A DNA stretch of 64,000 nucleotides from Diadema setosum (lineage: Eukaryota; Echinodermata; Echinoidea; Diadematoida; Diadematidae). Made by a program: the position numbers and the translations under genes. The stretch covers positions 28,400,953-28,464,952 of the forward strand of contig NC_092696.1 of the NCBI RefSeq assembly GCF_964275005.1. Reading direction: 5' to 3'. Shown here piece by piece: positions 63,903 through 64,000 of the stretch. Each line of letters starts with the position of its first letter. Position 1 is the stretch's first letter. The notes beneath the pieces were generated by a model. The model saw only the letters and a program-made list of their open reading frames with translations, was not told where the DNA came from and searched no databases.

Positions 63903-64000
63903 GAGTGTACTTGGAGTATTTACAAACCTCAGAGAAAAACCATACCTGTGTCTACAATAAATGTCTGCTAGAAACACGAATGCCCTTTCTGTAGGCCTAC

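Overview
The window looks like nuclear DNA from a marine invertebrate deuterostome, most likely an echinoderm such as a sea urchin. It is AT-rich, its genes are split by long introns with ordinary GT-AG splice sites, and it is crowded with short inverted-repeat transposons, LINE pieces and microsatellites. The words GTAGGCCTAC and AGGCCTAC recur. The species is an inference; the eukaryotic animal origin is clear from the genes.

Two host genes can be assembled exon by exon, both on the minus strand. Gene 1 (15047 down to 10409) has four exons whose splice phases agree. It encodes about 159 residues ending in an almost full-length barrier-to-autointegration-factor (BAF/BANF1-like) domain after a basic extension of about 70 residues. 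Gene 2 (56277 down to 37615) has six exons whose phases also agree. It encodes a nuclear receptor of subfamily NR1 (E78 / Rev-erb-E75 / ROR neighbourhood) of at least 454 residues, with a complete two-finger DNA-binding domain, a hinge, a ligand-binding domain and an AF-2 helix. Its second zinc finger has an unusual six-residue D-box loop. An upstream 5' exon was not found for either gene.

Layout. 1-1687: no gene recognised. 1688-3603: a decayed PIF/Harbinger transposon with TAA target duplications. 3608-5165: a broken LINE. 5166-9425: non-coding DNA with a diverged TTCGTTA-type minisatellite split by a TTAA-flanked MITE. 9426-15047: a MITE, then the BAF-like gene with MITEs and a purine tract in its introns. 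15048-24000: a LINE end, microsatellites and many foldback elements, several nested. 24000-37600: no recognisable coding exon, with MITEs, one of them carrying TTAGGG telomere-like repeats inside a 9-bp target duplication. 37615-56277: the nuclear receptor gene, whose introns hold tandem arrays, about 0.9 kb of pyrimidine-rich DNA, TA- and TTAA-type MITE families and a tRNA-derived SINE pair. 56278-64000: upstream flank, with a long CT/TGTC-rich tract, a 1.8-kb repeat element carrying two DR1-like nuclear receptor sites and four TGACGTCA sites, and a possible thrombospondin-type-1 fragment at the right edge.

The BAF-like gene and the receptor gene have no evident functional link. Most of the remaining structure is a record of cut-and-paste transposon activity by TTAA (piggyBac-like), TA (Tc1/mariner or pogo-like) and TAA (Harbinger-like) families. 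No retrovirus-like, LTR or Polinton element, CRISPR array or intact rRNA/tRNA gene was recognised.
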